From Campanula takesimana (lineage: Eukaryota > Streptophyta > Magnoliopsida > Asterales > Campanulaceae): DNA of 64,000 bases. The position numbers and the translations under genes are program-made. Below the pieces are notes generated by a model. The model was not told the DNA's origin, ran no database searches, and saw only the letters and a program-made list of their open reading frames with translations. The stretch spans positions 372,001 to 436,000 of the forward strand of contig JAOWBW010000282.1 in NCBI GenBank assembly GCA_026119855.1, written 5' to 3'. Positions 1 to 9,044 of the stretch are shown piece by piece (position 1 is the first letter of the stretch; the number at the start of each line of letters is the position of its first letter).

Positions 1-150
1 TTTTTCTAAAAAGTTGAAAAAAGTGAAAAAAAATGATTCTTATATGTTAATTATTGGTCTTATATGTCAGTTATAAGAGTTTGACCGGGATTTGACAGAA
101 TAATATTATGTTTGTTTATTAAAAAGTTGAAAAAAATGAAAAAAATTAGA
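1..150. repeat. Tandem array unit, left part (split array)
   Basis: This is the left fragment of an array of roughly 100-120 bp units. Each unit carries an imperfect inverted repeat (CTTATATG ... TATAAGAG), then a TTTGACC motif and an A-rich spacer resembling AAAAGTTGAAAAAAGTGAA. The array resumes at 1241, so something was inserted between. The same unit type forms an array at 57720-58700. No coding potential is seen. Confidence 0.7.
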
Positions 151-1240
151 GCTGGCCATTTGTACCAAACCAACCAACCGAGTACCTACCGAACCAAAGC
201 GTTTGGTATACCGAACGTTTGGTACGGTACTACCGTACCAATTATGCATTCTTGATTGGTATACGGTACACAAATATGAGTTTGGTTGGTATATCATGTA
301 CCAAGTATATTTTTATAAATTTAATTTTTATTATATATTTAATAGAAAATATATAAAAAAAAAAAACTAAAATCTAATCTAATTTATACCCAAATGCGTA
401 ATTCAGATTTCATTGTGAGTTCTATTCCGTTTTCAAGTGTTGAAATAGGTTAAAGAATGAAGAATACATTTATCATAGAAATTGAGGCCCCATTTCATTA
501 AGTTGTTTTTAATTTTTATGGTGCCAATCGTCCCTCCGTCCCAAACTAATGGTTGCTAATCCTTCCGTCCCAATGAAATGAAATTTCAAGCACTTTCTCC
601 GTCTCAAAACGAATTTCCAAAAAAAAATAAATTCAAATGTACTATTGATAAAGAGCGAATTTGACTTTGGACATTCATTTGGGGATGGTAATATTTTTTG
701 CACAAATGCTCTCAACTTTCAGACACTTTTCTAATTAACAAAAATCTGAGAGTAAGAAGGAGAATTATTTTAAATCGATGTTGTTCATGTTTGATGAATG
801 AGGAGTCCTTAAAACTACTTTCTTTTACTATTTGATTTTGGGACGGAGGTAGTAACAATTTCCTTTGTTAGGCTAAGTAATGAAGTGAAATACTGTTTTA
901 AGAGGTAAAGTTTGAAGTTTCCGCCTTCATTTTTGGGACGGAGGTAGTAACTGTATCTTTGGGTATGATCAATTGGTGTCAACATGAGACTCTTGCCTTG
1001 TTGACTACCTTTATGTCAATGTTGAATTAAATAATCACTATTTTTCTATTTTTGACTCATCGTTCATCTTTGTTTTATAGTCGTTTTTGCATTATATTTC
1101 ACATTTGGTATAAGCTAGTACCAACTGAGTACCAACCGTACCAACTAAGTTGGTATACCGACTTAGTTGGTTGGTAATGGTACATATTTTTATGTACCAA
1201 AGCAAAATATAATTGGCATACCTACCAATCCAACCCTAAA
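151..1240. mobile_element. Foldback or hAT-like non-autonomous insertion splitting the array
   Basis: The ends look inverted. The left end starts near TTAGAGCTGGCCATTTGTAC; the reverse complement of the right end starts TTAGGGTTGGATTGGTAGGT. Both flanks (160-300 and 1105-1235) are packed with palindromic GGTACC/GGTATACC-like words. The termini resemble hAT-type TAGGGNTGG ends, but I could not define a clean target duplication, so the class is uncertain. The centre holds Stowaway-like remnants: a TCCCTCCGTCCC end near 531 and GGGACGGAGGTAGTA ends near 840 and 936. No protein-coding gene is recognisable. Confidence 0.4.
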
Positions 1241-1620
1241 TTTTTTTGACTCTTATATGTTAATTATTGGTTTTATATGTCAGTTATAAGAGTTTGACGG
1301 GGATTTGACCGAATAATATTATATTTTTTTCCTAAAAGTTGAAAAAAGTGAAATAAAATTGACTCTTATAAGTTAATTGTTGGTCTTATATGTCAGTTAT
1401 AAGAGTTTGACAGGGATTTGACCAAATAATATTATATTTTCTCCTTAAAAGTTGAAAAAAGTGAAAAAAATTGGCTCTTATATGTTAACTGTTGGTCTTA
1501 TATGTCAGTTATAAGAGTTTGACCGGGATTTGACCGAATAATATTATATTTTTTCTTAAAAATTGAAAAAAGTGAACAAAAATGACTCTTATATGTTAGT
1601 TATAAGAGGGTAGTTCACTC
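1241..1620. repeat. Tandem array, right part
   Basis: About four further units of the array begun at 1-150, starting near 1249, 1349, 1472 and 1585, with spacing of about 100-123 bp. Each contains CTTATATGT ... GTTATAAGAG inverted words followed by TTTGACC. The sequence just after the array (1621-1715) matches the sequence just after the second array (58725-58855), which suggests that both are the same end of one transposon family. Confidence 0.7.
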
Positions 1621-1715
1621 TTTTTGCAAGTGAGGGGGTGTCTCTGGTATTAGTGATCTGTTGGGTCCTTATTTAGAATAAAAGTTGGTAATGGGAGCCC
1701 TAGAGTCTAAAGCCC
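1621..1715. mobile_element. Probable transposon terminus shared with the 58.8-kb element
   Basis: The order AAGTGAGGGGGTGT, then TCCTTATTT, then GAGCCCTAGAGTCTAAAGCCC closely parallels GTGAGGGGTGT, TCCTTATTT and GGGGCCCTAGAGTCCAAGCC at 58770-58856. There it lies in and just beyond the right terminal inverted repeat of a Mutator-like element. The left end of this copy would lie outside the window. Confidence 0.45.
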
Positions 1716-1737
1716 TTTTAAATTGCATAGAGATATA

Positions 1738-2020
1738 CTCCCTCCGTCCCACCACAAGTGAGACTAATTTCCTTTTCAGTCCGTCCCACCACAAATGAGA
1801 CTGCCCAAAATGAAAATGTTTTAATATATTTATATTCAACCAAACCCACCATTTAACCTCACTCATTTTCTCTCTTTATTTTCCACCATTCATTTTATTC
1901 AACCAACACTACTATTTACCCCACTCATTCTCTCTCTTCATTTTCTACCACACATACACTACATTTTTCTTAATTATTGTGCCCCACAAGTTGGTCTCAC
2001 TTGTGGTGGGACGGAGGGAG
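1738..2020. mobile_element. Stowaway MITE (Tc1/mariner type)
   Basis: Terminal inverted repeats begin CTCCCTCCGTCCCACCACAA and end with the reverse complement (TTGTGGTGGGACGGAGGGAG). TA target duplications lie at 1736-1737 and 2021-2022. The element is 283 bp, AT-rich and non-coding, as expected for Stowaway elements mobilised in trans by mariner-like transposases. Its interior matches the element at 2212-2492 in opposite orientation. Confidence 0.9.
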
Positions 2021-2211
2021 TATAGATTTTCATAAAATTAAGGTCAAAGTTCAGTCAAGTTGATCAGAAAAGTCAAACAGTGCGCATTGAGCTGGGGCGG
2101 AGGTATTATTAAACAGGAAGGTAGTGTTAGTGGGAAAAGGAGAAAAAGTAAGGTAGAAAATAATAAGGAGATCGTTATTGTGAATGGGAAGGAGAGAGAA
2201 ATTAGCATATA

Positions 2212-2492
2212 CTCATTTCGTCCCAGCACAAGTAGGACTAAAGGAGTGGGCACAATAATTAAGAAAAAGTTGTGAATGTGTGTTGGAAAATGAAGAAAGA
2301 GAATGAGTGAGGTAAATAATAGTGTTGGTTGAATAAAATGAGCGGTGAAAATGAAGAGAGAGAATTAGTGGGATTAAATGGTGGGGTTGGTTGAATATCA
2401 ATATATTAAAACATTTTCATTTTGGGTAGTCTTAATTGTTATGGGACGGCCTAAAAGGGAAATAAGTCCTACTTGTGTTGGGACGGAGAGAG
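2212..2492. mobile_element. Stowaway MITE, inverted relative to the 1738 copy
   Basis: The ends are CTCATTTCGTCCCAGCACAA and its complement (GTTGGGACGGAGAGAG), with TA duplications at 2210-2211 and 2493-2494. The 281-bp interior (GAATGAGTGAGGTAAATAAT, then GTTGGTTGAATAAAATGAG) is the reverse complement of the interior of the MITE at 1738-2020. The two copies therefore form a large inverted repeat around a spacer of about 190 bp. Its termini are more diverged than those of its neighbour. Confidence 0.85.
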
Positions 2493-3101
2493 TATATATT
2501 TTCCTTTTTTGGGAAAATGGTACTTTCTATTTCTAATTCAATAGAAGCCCAAACTGACAAAAGTTTACTTTGTTTTGGGACCGATTTGTTTTGGGACGGA
2601 GAGAGTATAATTTATTACAATGACATTTCACTTTTCTTATTATGATTAATGCAAATGGGATTTGATTTAATTATTGGTTAAATAGTAATTCCACTTAATC
2701 ATTTTACTGAAATTTTAATAATTTTATTCTTTTCAGTTTAAAATATACGTATTTATGAGGTTTTTACATAATTTAAGAAATACAATTATGCAACAATATT
2801 TTAAAGTAATTATTAAAAATACTTTTGATTAATTATTTCTTTCTCATGTATTACTTATCTCAAAAATACAATGAGTACAATGCAAGAAGTTTCAAGCTAA
2901 CGGTAAAATTGAGTTTTAAAGGCTTTCAACCCAAAAACGACAAGTGTTTTGAACTAAAATTTTCTTTCAAAATGATATTTATTTTAAAGCGGAGGGAATA
3001 ATTGATGAATCATTAATTTAAATGATTGATTTATCAATAGACAAGTTTAAAATTTGTTGACATAACTAAATTGAAATTAATGTTGTTCAAAATTCACGTG
3101 T
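2493..3101. other. Intergenic sequence with Stowaway end remnants
   Basis: AT-rich DNA without a recognisable gene. A single-ended Stowaway-like terminus (TTTTGGGACGGAGAGAGTA) lies at about 2588-2607 and a weaker one (AAAGCGGAGGGAATA) near 2986-3001. No partner ends were found, so these look like truncated or decayed MITEs. Confidence 0.5.
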
Positions 3102-3359
3102 GTTAACCATAATACCAATCTCAATAATTGTGAGATGGGTTAGTTGCGAACCCCGATATGATTTTCTTGTCAAATCGGGTCTTGATGATTTAAAATCTCG
3201 CCAAATAAGGCTTTTTTGACGGAATCCGTTAGAAACATAGTTAAAAAAACACGTGATATGCACGTGACTAACAAATTTGGGTAGTATGAATTGAAAGTAA
3301 CGATTAAAGGTGTTATATAGAAAATCTAAAACCTGAGGGGCGAAATAAAAAAAAAAAAC

Positions 3360-3603
3360 TGTTAACCTTTCCCCTTCCCCTTCCCCTTCCCCTTCCTTAT
3401 TCCATAACCTACCCAGCAACTCCTTTCTCTTTCTCTCATCTCCCACCTCCCGCCGCCACCCCTCCCACCGTCTCCCCACCACTCCTCCCACCGTCTCCTT
3501 GCATCTACAAGCCACCCTTTCCCTTCCCACTTCTTCTTTCCCATCACAATCGTCGCCGATCACATAGAAAACGCGTCGTCGCCGTCGCCCCTTCAACTTC
3601 CGG
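3360..3603 (+). other. Possible captured gene fragment: pyrimidine-rich leader and first exon
   Basis: Sequence of higher GC content than its surroundings. It starts with repeated CCCCTT units (3367-3396), then CCTCCCGCCGCCACC-like leader sequence, then GTCGTCGCCGTCGCC and finally CTTCCGGTAAGT, a good plant 5' splice site near 3603. This looks like a plant 5' UTR or exon 1 followed by an intron carrying a (CT)n tract. I do not recognise an encoded protein and see no convincing start codon, so the source gene is unknown. Confidence 0.4.
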
Positions 3604-3618
3604 TAAGTATTTTTCTCG

Positions 3619-3619
<1 letters not shown>

Positions 3620-3655
<36 letters not shown>
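3620..3655. repeat. (CT)n microsatellite
   Basis: A near-pure CT dinucleotide run, directly downstream of the splice-donor-like GGTAAGT, inside the Mutator-like element. (CT)n tracts are common in plant 5' leaders and first introns. Confidence 0.9.
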
Positions 3656-3657
<2 letters not shown>

Positions 3658-3821
3658 GTTCGGATTCTTAATTTTTGAATTTTGATTTTTGAAGTTTTGA
3701 TTTTTGATTTCAGATTTGCTTGTGTTTTATATTTGTGTGATTTTTGATTTCAGATTTCGGATTCTGGAGTGTTTGTAGGTGTTTACTTTTTGTTCATTTT
3801 AATTTATACTGATTTTAGAAT

Positions 3822-3985
3822 TGTTGTTGTTGTTGGTGGTAGCAGGGATATGGTGGTGGGGTGTGGCTGTTCGATGGTGGTGGTGCGGTGGTGGCTGTCC
3901 GGTGGTGGTGGTCCGATGGTGGTGTGGCTGTCTGGTGGTCCGGTGGTAGTAACGGTGGTGGGCTGGTGGTAGTAATGGTGGAGAG
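3822..3985 (+). repeat. GTGGTGG-rich low-complexity tract
   Basis: A degenerate repeat of GGTGGT/GTCCGGTGGT words inside the Mutator-like element. It is open in one forward frame (start at 3769) as a Val/Gly/Trp-rich low-complexity peptide. No known domain is visible, and the composition argues for expanded simple sequence rather than a conserved protein. Confidence 0.6.
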
Positions 3986-4961
3986 AATGGTGATGAAAAT
4001 TTGATTGAAATGTAAAATTTGTATTTTGAATTTCATTAACAAATTTAACTGTACTCAAATTTTATATTTAGATAGTTTTTAGGTAAATGATTAGTGCTTA
4101 ATCATAAATGTTAAATCTCTTAATTCAATTTCATTATCACTTTTTACAATATAATACTATTATTCCTTAATCCCGTGTCGGAGAGAAAATCCTAATTCGG
4201 ATGGGACGGCGGGAGTAATGCTTATACGTACCGGTCTATCAAATGAGCCAAAAATAAAATAAAAATAATAATAGCCAAATAAAAATTATTTTGGGAAGTA
4301 GAGTAATTAAGAAGTAACAAAAAGGAAAATAAAATAGTTAATTTTTCATTTTGTCTTGAAAGAAAATGATTATTTATATAAGATAAAATATATAAATAGT
4401 GAATGCTCGAAAAGAAAATTTATTGGTTTAACAAAATCAATAAATGGTTTTTTAAAACAAAAAATTCAAAATTTGGTAAGTTTAAAAAATTGATGAAAGT
4501 AATGATAATAAAATTATATTGTATAATAATTAATGAAGCAATTATAATGTTTGTTAAATTTGGAGTATTTAATTATTTATATTCCTCACATAAAATTTGG
4601 AAATGAAAATTAATTTACAATATTAATATATTAATTAATGAAGCAATTACTTATTTATATCCAATTAAATATTTTTTTAATAATATTTATTTTAAAAGTT
4701 TGATAATTGTTTTTATTTCAGCCCTTTTGAATTTAGAATTTTCATTAGGCCCCTTAATAGCTAATATCAATTCAAAGTCACCCAATTCCGTTAGTCACGT
4801 GCATGGCACATGCTACATAACTGAGTTTCTAACGAAATCCGTAAAAAAAGCCTTATTTGGCGAGTTTTTAAATCATTAAGACCCGATTTGACAAGAAAAA
4901 CATATCGGGGTTCGCTTGGAAGTGTGGTATGGTACTTCAGGGTCTAAATTGCAATTAACCC

Positions 4962-5159
4962 TTGTAAGATATTAGATCACTTGTGGCACATGAAGTGATA
5001 CACAAAAAGGCACAGAGGATTTGGACTCGGTCAAGTGGTCATATTCCAAATAGTACACAGGCTCGACAGGCGAAGCTCAAAACCTACATGGGCCTACTTT
5101 TCCGGACCGGTCTTGGGCCATGATTTGAATATCACCAAACCTCTTACGCCTTTATTGGT
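4962..5159. other. Short intergenic stretch and a MITE end
   Basis: Unremarkable sequence. Inside the preceding Mutator-like element, near 4180-4217, there is also a lone GGATGGGACGGCGGGAGTA Stowaway-like terminus without a partner. Confidence 0.4.
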
Positions 5160-5580
5160 TATTATTGGGTATTAAGTTAATTTTTTAATATTAGTATTAT
5201 CTTTAAAAAAAATATTGGTATTACCCTTAGACCTTAAAACATAAACTTTAAACTCTTTAAAAACATGATTTTTTACTCACTCCGTTCCAGAGTAAGAGTC
5301 TCATTTCTTTTTTGGTCCGTCTCAGAGTAAGAGTCCAATTCCTAAAATGGCAAAGAATCTTTACATTCACCCCCTCATTCTCTCTCATATTTTACCTTTA
5401 TACTCACAACACCAATCAATTCACTATTCTCTCCCAATCATTCTCTCTCATACTTTACTTTTACACTCACAACATTTACATCACATCCAATATTTATTAA
5501 TAAGCGTGCAAATGAAGAGTGAGACTCTTACTCCGGGACGGAGGGAGTATAATTTACGAAGAAATTAGTTTCCCTAAAAT
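5160..5580. mobile_element. Foldback/MITE copy (second copy at 16393) interrupted by a Stowaway
   Basis: The pieces around the Stowaway at 5276-5547 match the foldback element at 16393-16597. On the left, CTTTAAACTCTTTAAAAACATGA followed by a T run precedes the insertion. On the right, AGAAATTAGTTTCCCTAAAA followed by TTTTCT matches GAGAAACTAGTTTCCCCCAA followed by AATTTTCTCTT. The Stowaway inserted at a TA of this older element. The left boundary is approximate. Confidence 0.55.
5276..5547. mobile_element. Stowaway MITE nested in a foldback element
   Basis: Termini CTCACTCCGTTCCAGAGTAAGAG and its complement (CTCTTACTCCGGGACGGAGGGAG) with TA duplications at 5274-5275 and 5548-5549; 272 bp. 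The interior contains a repeated CATTCTCTCTCATA-TTTTAC-like segment (about 5378-5405 and 5440-5467). Non-coding. Confidence 0.88.
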
Positions 5581-5685
5581 TTTCTGTTGGGCCTACCTTA
5601 ACTCCAACACAAATATTGCTCGTTTACACTGTATAATCCATCCAGAGTTCTGACGTTTGAGGGTCATTTATGTAAAAAAAATGTA

Positions 5686-5944
5686 CTCCCTCTGTCCCTA
5701 AATGAGTGTCCATTTTCAAGAAATCTTTGTCCCAAAATAAGTGTTTTTTTTTAACATAACTTTCTCCCTAAATGTTTTTTTTCGAAATTTTTTTCACCGG
5801 TTTCTTTATACGTGCAAAACTAAATGTTTGGAAAGGAGATTACAAGATTATATATGAATATTTGCTACCAAATTGTACAACAAAGTTTAGATTTTCAGTG
5901 TCCCTTAAAATGAAATTTAGACACTCATTCAGGGACAGAGGTAG
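5686..5944. mobile_element. Stowaway-like MITE (second family)
   Basis: Ends CTCCCTCTGTCCCTAAATGA and TCATTCAGGGACAGAGGTAG, flanked by TA at 5684-5685 and 5945-5946; 259 bp. The interior (GCAAAACTAAATGTTTGGAAA and TTTGCTACCAAATTGT) matches the MITE at 9254-9514, so the window holds two members of one subfamily. Confidence 0.85.
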
Positions 5945-6593
5945 TATTAGAAATTGAATTTTTTTGAATATTTATTTTGAGACTCTTGGAGTTTTTTTTT
6001 TTTTTTTTTTAACCATACAGATTATAGGCCGTGGAAGTATAATCTTGTACCTCGTTTTATGTCATGTGAGTTGCACATTGTTGACACCGTTAATACTAAC
6101 TTTTTTTAGTTATCCTTTAGCAAGCCAGTATTTTAATTTGGAAGAATTAAAATACTCGAATTTCAGGTGATATTCGCTATGTAGTAATGGGCGTCGTTTT
6201 GTATATTGGCCTAAAAAATAAAAGATGATTAAGGTCAAACTTGACTTGGTCACTTGATAAAATGAGTCCAAACAGAACCGGACTAAATCAAATCACTATA
6301 TAATTACCTTCCATCCATAGATTAATTCATTATAACACGGAATCAAATGTCACTGCAATGCATTTTCAACCAACTTTCTTATTTTACAAAATTATTACGT
6401 TTTCGTTAATTTTCTTGCTTAACTTATAGTAGTAAGAAAAAAAACTTCCTTCGTCTTTTTCCTGGTTTCACACACAAAAAAAAATCTTCCTTCTTCTTCC
6501 TTGAAAAAAACCGCTTGTCTTCTTCCATTCTCAATTCTTCAAAAATACATTTTTTTTTTCATTTCTTTGGTGCTCATTCTTGTTATACGCATT
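5945..6593. other. No recognisable gene; T-run and pyrimidine-rich stretch
   Basis: Contains an oligo-T run at about 5992-6010 and a CTTCTTCC-rich stretch (6440-6540) resembling a transcribed leader, directly upstream of a strong hairpin and a LINE-derived reading frame. No protein or RNA gene can be supported here. Confidence 0.4.
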
Positions 6594-6651
6594 CAACAAC
6601 ACAATTTTTTGTAATCTCAACTCGTTGAGATTACAAACAATTGTGTTGTTG
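6594..6651. repeat. Near-perfect 28-bp inverted repeat (hairpin, 2-nt loop)
   Basis: The arms 6594-6621 and 6624-6651 (CAACAACACAATT ... TAATCTCAAC and complement) pair with one mismatch around a TC loop. Such a compact palindrome could extrude as a cruciform or fold in RNA. It could be a palindromic MITE core or a terminator-like structure. It has no flanking T-run of the kind that would indicate RNA polymerase III termination directly after it. Confidence 0.85.
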
Positions 6652-6696
6652 ATTTTTATTTTTCAGTTTTTCCCTTTTAATGTATAATAAATTTAT

Positions 6697-6798
6697 CTCC
6701 TCTGTGAGAGCCGTTGTTTTCTCTCCATAGTGAGAGCCGTTGTTTTCACTCCTCTGTGAGAGCCTGTGTTTTCTCTCCTCTGTGAGAGCTTGTGTTTC
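6697..6798. repeat. 26-bp minisatellite, about four copies
   Basis: Four successive copies of CTCTCCTCTGTGAGAGCCGT-type units at 6697-6720, 6721-6746, 6747-6772 and 6773-6798. They end just before the start codons of the LINE-derived frame. Each unit includes a small CTCT...AGAG palindrome. Confidence 0.85.
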
Positions 6799-6831
6799 TT
6801 TGCTTTCTGTTTGTTTTTTTTTTGTCTCAAA

Positions 6832-7161
6832 ATGATGATGATTACATTTTCGCACAATGAAGTGGATGCCATTGATCTTACTGCACAACAATGGTTCACG
6901 GATTTTGAGATATATGGTGGACGTTTACTCGTCAACCCGAATTCTGTATATCAAGTGCTAAGCGCAAAATATTACCAGAGGGGAGATTTCTTAAATGCCG
7001 GATTTAGGCAGTGTCCAAGTTTTACTTGGAATGGAATTCAATCGTCTCAAGATTTGGATAAAAAATATTGTTGTTGTAGGTTAAGTAATGCAACTGCTAT
7101 TGTTATTTGGGGTGAGCCTCCAGTCTATGTGGTGTGCCATCTCTTTTTAACTTGTGAATGA
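6832..7161 (+). pseudogene. LINE (non-LTR) reverse transcriptase C-terminal fragment
   Basis: The frame is open from 6766, with in-frame ATGs at 6832, 6835 and 6838. Its translation contains NPNSVYQVLSAKYYQRGDFL, CPSFTWNGIQSSQDL and AIVIWGEPP. This is the hallmark order of the region after the RT palm domain in plant LINE ORF2 proteins, usually NPxSLxARVLKAKYFPxxDFL then PSFxWRSI then IWxDPW. Only about 100 residues remain; endonuclease, RT catalytic motifs and RNase H are absent. It ends in a TGA at 7159. It is most likely a 5'- and 3'-truncated LINE remnant, or the same module from a LINE-derived host gene; no poly(A) tail or target duplication was identified. Confidence 0.7.
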
Positions 7162-7919
7162 AATTGCTTTATCGTTTGCTCAAAAACTTATAGTAGTAAG
7201 ATAAGGCAAACCACTTGACTATGTACTTGTGTGTATTTTTTTTTTTTTAATGAGGAAGTGATACATTCATACGTTAGACAGATTTCGATGAGAAAAAAAT
7301 GAGCTTGCCCCGACTTGTTCATAGGGAGACGAACCATTTAGTCTCTCAACGAGACCCGTCTCACGTATGATACCGTCCTCACATAAGTTTTTGTCTTTTT
7401 TAATCTTAAATCGATTCTTCCAATATTCCATTGTTTGATTGACACTCCCTCGGTCCCATATTATGTGTTATATTCTTCTTTTATTTCCTCCATCGGGGAC
7501 AAAGAATCATCGTTTCAAAATAAGAAAATAGTCTTAATTTACTATACATACTCCTTCTGTCCTAATACGTATTATCGTATGAATACACCTAAATACTATG
7601 GATAACAATTTTCAAGTGTTCACTAGAATAATTAATTTATTCTGAAATTATTGCCCAAATTACATTGTCTCAACAACAAAAAGAGTTGAAATATCTTTTC
7701 CGGATGGAAGGAGAATGATATACTGTATGCAATTAACAAACAAATAAAACAGTGGCGGATCAGTAGAAAATCAAAGCATGTACACATGCAAAATGAATAA
7801 AAAGAAGAGAAATTGAACCAGAGTCACTTTCTTGATATACAAGAGTAGTTACTACTACACAACAATACTTTGAAAAAAAAAACTGTAACGAATCAAGTGG
7901 AACACTTATTTATATAATG
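7162..7919. other. Gene-free stretch with decayed MITE ends
   Basis: No gene seen. There are several single MITE-like termini. CTCCCTCGGTCCC lies at 7445. A weak pair (CTCCTTCTGTCC at 7551, CCGGATGGAAGGAGA at 7700-7714) could be a decayed Stowaway. GTCTCACGTATGATACCGTC (7350-7369), followed by CTCACATAAG, resembles the right end of the MITE at 15501-15641. Confidence 0.45.
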
Positions 7920-8100
7920 CTCCCTCCGTCCCAAAATGATCTTCACATTTTGACTATTCAAACTTTTTAAGGATGTGAGCACTTGCTACACTAGTCATGT
8001 TTTATTTGTGCACTTTTTAAGCCTAAATTGTAAAAATGAGAAGAACTTTTTGGGACAACGAAAAGTGACAAATAGGAAGATCATTTTGGGACGGAGGGAG
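7920..8100. mobile_element. Stowaway MITE upstream of the host gene
   Basis: Termini CTCCCTCCGTCCCAAAATGA and its complement (TCATTTTGGGACGGAGGGAG); 181 bp. TA follows at 8101-8102, whereas the left flank reads TG, a probable point change in the duplication. It lies about 280 bp upstream of the TATA-like element of the gene at 8498, so it forms part of that gene's upstream region. Confidence 0.88.
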
Positions 8101-8381
8101 TAAATGAGTAATTTTATTTTTTTTAGCAAATTGAGTGAGCATTTTAAATCAGTTTCCTTTTTGAAAGTCTCCTTGGATGTTTCTGGTATATAAAATGATA
8201 GGAGTGCCTAAAGGTTATGTCTTATAATAGTTGTAATTAGGTAGTTTGTCCAATTCTCTTTGTTTGAAAAAGCCCACACTTGACCCTTTCACCCCATAAA
8301 CTCAACCCAACCACTTCTTTACTCAGTTTGCAGTCCCATTTTGATCAATTCCTAACCCAAAACACATCTTCAAGAGACCAA

Positions 8382-8388
8382 ATATATA
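8382..8388 (+). promoter_or_regulatory. TATA-box-like element
   Basis: ATATATA in the context CCAAATATATAACCCC, about 115 bp before the start codon at 8498 and about 40 bp before the (AG)n leader tract. Position and context fit a plant TATA box. The transcription start is inferred to lie near 8410-8420 and has not been observed. Confidence 0.5.
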
Positions 8389-8423
8389 ACCCCCCCTCCC
8401 CCTTTACTCACAATCCATCACAC

Positions 8424-8426
<3 letters not shown>

Positions 8427-8479
<53 letters not shown>
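8427..8479. repeat. (AG)26 microsatellite in the presumed 5' UTR
   Basis: An uninterrupted AG dinucleotide run of 53 bp between the TATA-like element and the start codon. GA/CT tracts in plant 5' leaders can bind GAGA-type (BPC) factors and are length-polymorphic. Whether this one regulates the gene is inference. Confidence 0.95.
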
Positions 8480-8483
<4 letters not shown>

Positions 8484-8497
8484 ACACACAAGTTACA

Positions 8498-8971
8498 ATG
8501 AGACTCAAAGTGATAAAGAGAACCAAACTGATCATAAAACTACCCATTAGGATTCTAAGCAAAGCAAGAGACTGTTACATGAAAACCATGTTTGATTGTG
8601 CAGGAAGAGGGTACAGAGGCAACCCAATGGGGTATGCTTACACCCCGGCCCCACAAGGTTCAAACTCAGCTGGTTTTAAAGGACTGACAGAAGAAGATAT
8701 TAGACAGCTCGTTCGCATGTCTATAAAGATGGGGCCAGGTGAGGCGGAGCGGACAGAAGAGTGGCTGAAAATGGGTACGCTGCAAGGCGGTGTGGGGACG
8801 GAGATAAGGAGTTATAGTGTTGGGGTGGGAAAAATCGGGAGGATTGATGAAGAGAAGCCTTGTGAGTTTGTTGAAGTTGATGATCATAAGATTAAGGAAC
8901 AACGTATGTATTCAAGAAGTAGAAGCTATGCTGTCAGAAACACGACAGCCTCTCTGTTGCTAGCCAGATGA
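8498..8971 (+). CDS. Small plant-specific basic protein of unknown function
   Basis: An intact, intronless frame of 157 codons, starting at the ATG in GTTACAATGAG and ending in TGA. The N-terminus is strongly basic (KVIKRTKLIIKLPIR), followed by RILSKARDCYMKTMFDCAG. I associate that segment with uncharacterised small plant proteins carrying an N-terminal RxLxKARDxY motif; this is from memory, not a search. The middle is Gly/Ala/Pro-rich with GLTEEDIRQLVRM, an amphipathic helix candidate. The C-terminus ends in a Ser/Arg patch (MYSRSRSYAV). No signal peptide, membrane segment or catalytic motif is visible. A TATA-like site, an (AG)n leader and a downstream AATAAA frame it as a complete gene. 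Non-random amino-acid composition and lack of transposon similarity make it the only convincing host gene here. The internal ATGs at 8579 and 8588 are alternative starts but would lose the basic N-terminus. Confidence 0.8.
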   Translation: MRLKVIKRTKLIIKLPIRILSKARDCYMKTMFDCAGRGYRGNPMGYAYTPAPQGSNSAGFKGLTEEDIRQLVRMSIKMGPGEAERTEEWLKMGTLQGGVGTEIRSYSVGVGKIGRIDEEKPCEFVEVDDHKIKEQRMYSRSRSYAVRNTTASLLLAR

Positions 8972-9009
8972 TGATCAGACTTTTGCTCTATAGAAATTTC
9001 TGTTATGTT

Positions 9010-9015
9010 AATAAA
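9010..9015 (+). terminator. Candidate poly(A) signal AATAAA
   Basis: AATAAA lies 39 bp after the stop codon of the gene at 8498-8971, a usual distance for a plant near-upstream element. Plant poly(A) signals are loose, so this is supportive only. Confidence 0.5.
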
Positions 9016-9044
9016 ACTCTTCTGTTTTGTGAGTAAAAACATTA

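Larger units (their letters stand above)
3102..4961. mobile_element. Mutator-like element with long TIRs and gene-like contents
   Basis: Long imperfect inverted repeats bound this 1.86-kb unit: left about 3102-3290, right about 4745-4961. The best-matching core is 3145-3235 against the complement of 4800-4910, containing CGAACCCCGATATG, CAAATCGGGTCTT and CTCGCCAAATAAGGC on both sides. The right terminus reads (complement) GGGTTAATTGCAATTTAGAC, a start typical of plant TIR-MULEs. No 9-bp target duplication was found, perhaps because the left end has decayed. No transposase is present. The interior holds a pyrimidine-rich, GC-enriched leader ending in a splice-donor-like CCGGTAAGT, as expected of a Pack-MULE. 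Confidence 0.65.

Noticed and set aside
3087..3596. A 169-codon minus-strand frame with Arg/Glu-rich sequence
   Set aside because: It is antisense to a pyrimidine-rich leader and inverted repeat of a Mutator-like element; low-complexity composition.
8280..8501. A 73-codon frame upstream of the host gene ending in a long RE repeat
   Set aside because: It is produced by reading through the (AG)n leader tract; the gene's own start at 8498 fits better.
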